Part shown: positions 5,474-5,561 of the stretch, one piece after another
Layout of the letters: every line of letters starts with the position of its first letter
Position numbering within the stretch: position 1 is the stretch's first letter
From: an uncultured Bacteroidota bacterium
Lineage (GTDB): Bacteria > Bacteroidota > Bacteroidia > Chitinophagales > Chitinophagaceae
DNA length: 5,561 nucleotides
Assembly (NCBI GenBank): GCA_903905685.1
Contig: CAIVHI010000321.1
Coordinates: forward strand, 1 to 5,561
Direction of reading: 5' to 3'
The notes under the pieces: generated by a model
Told to the model about the DNA's origin: nothing
The model's input: the letters and a program-made list of their open reading frames with translations, nothing else
Databases searched by the model: none
Position numbers and translations under genes: made by a program

Positions 5474-5507
5474 AGCGCCCCGAAATTAAGGAAAATTTCG
5501 GGGCGCT
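5474..5507 (-). terminator. Strong stem-loop between two minus-strand genes, terminator-like
   Basis: A 14-bp perfect inverted repeat (AGCGCCCCGAAATT at 5474-5487 and AATTTCGGGGCGCT at 5494-5507) has a 6-base loop, AAGGAA on the plus strand. In the minus direction the GC-rich base of the stem is followed by TATTTGTC, a short U-rich tail. It starts 21 bases past the stop of the right-hand gene, as a terminator would. The division-gene ATG comes only 14 bases after it, so it may instead act as a partial terminator or a structured leader. Confidence 0.6.
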
Positions 5508-5528
5508 GAAATTATATTGCCATACAGC

Positions 5529-5561
5529 TTATTTGCCAAACTTCAACGACTTGCCGGGGTA
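5529..5561 (-). CDS. 3' end of a gene running off the right edge, possibly enolase
   Basis: Only ten codons and a stop are visible. The minus strand reads YPGKSLKFGK followed by TAA at 5529-5531, and the strong stem-loop follows directly. The presence of a gene end is supported by the stop placed just before a terminator-like hairpin and by lack of a better frame. Enolase is suggested because bacterial enolases end in a short basic segment of this kind and eno lies next to or near ftsB in many bacteria, but ten residues cannot prove it. Confidence 0.5.
   Translation of the reverse strand, partial: YPGKSLKFGK

Overview
The window looks like chromosomal DNA of a member of the Bacteroidota, probably a Chitinophagaceae-like or related sphingobacterial lineage. 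Four things point there: the operon order exbB-exbD-exbD-tonB with two different exbD genes; a TonB with the N-terminal block typical of the phylum (GRNKAYGGYELRRNY); two promoters matching the Bacteroidota form TTG-N19..21-TAnnTTTG; and start codons preceded by A-rich or U-rich leaders rather than clear Shine-Dalgarno sites. The taxonomic call is inference from protein style and promoters, not from a search.

Layout, left to right. Bases 3-278 (+) are the last 91 codons of a sensor histidine kinase, covering the end of its ATP-binding domain. A 484-base stretch without a credible gene follows (279-762), ending in the terminator of the next operon. Bases 763-3949 (-) hold a four-gene operon transcribed right to left: exbB (3095-3949), exbD copy 1 (2281-2943), exbD copy 2 (1624-2220) and tonB (763-1554). 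Its predicted promoter is at 4007-4036. A divergent intergenic region separates it from two small plus-strand genes: a stand-alone response-regulator receiver domain (4333-4713, TTG start, own predicted promoter) and a stand-alone histidine phosphotransfer (HPt) protein (4731-5102). They are 17 bases apart and are probably one transcript. On the minus strand, 5163-5459 encodes an FtsB/DivIC-type division protein. The last ten codons of another minus-strand gene (5529-5561, possibly enolase) run off the right edge. A strong stem-loop lies between these last two.

How the genes work together. ExbB and the two ExbD proteins should form the proton-driven motor in the inner membrane. TonB carries its energy across the periplasm to outer-membrane TonB-dependent (including SusC-type) transporters. 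The receiver-HPt pair would be two intermediate steps of a phosphorelay whose sensor kinase and output regulator are not visible here. The kinase tail at the left edge is over 4 kb away and is only a possible partner. The division protein and the gene beyond it are housekeeping.

I find no mobile element, CRISPR array, tRNA or rRNA, and no clearly new system. The observations most worth a second look are the two dyads in the exbB-exbD gap, the stem-loop placed 14 bases before the division-gene start codon, the two-exbD design, and the minimal receiver-HPt pair with its TTG start and very short leader.
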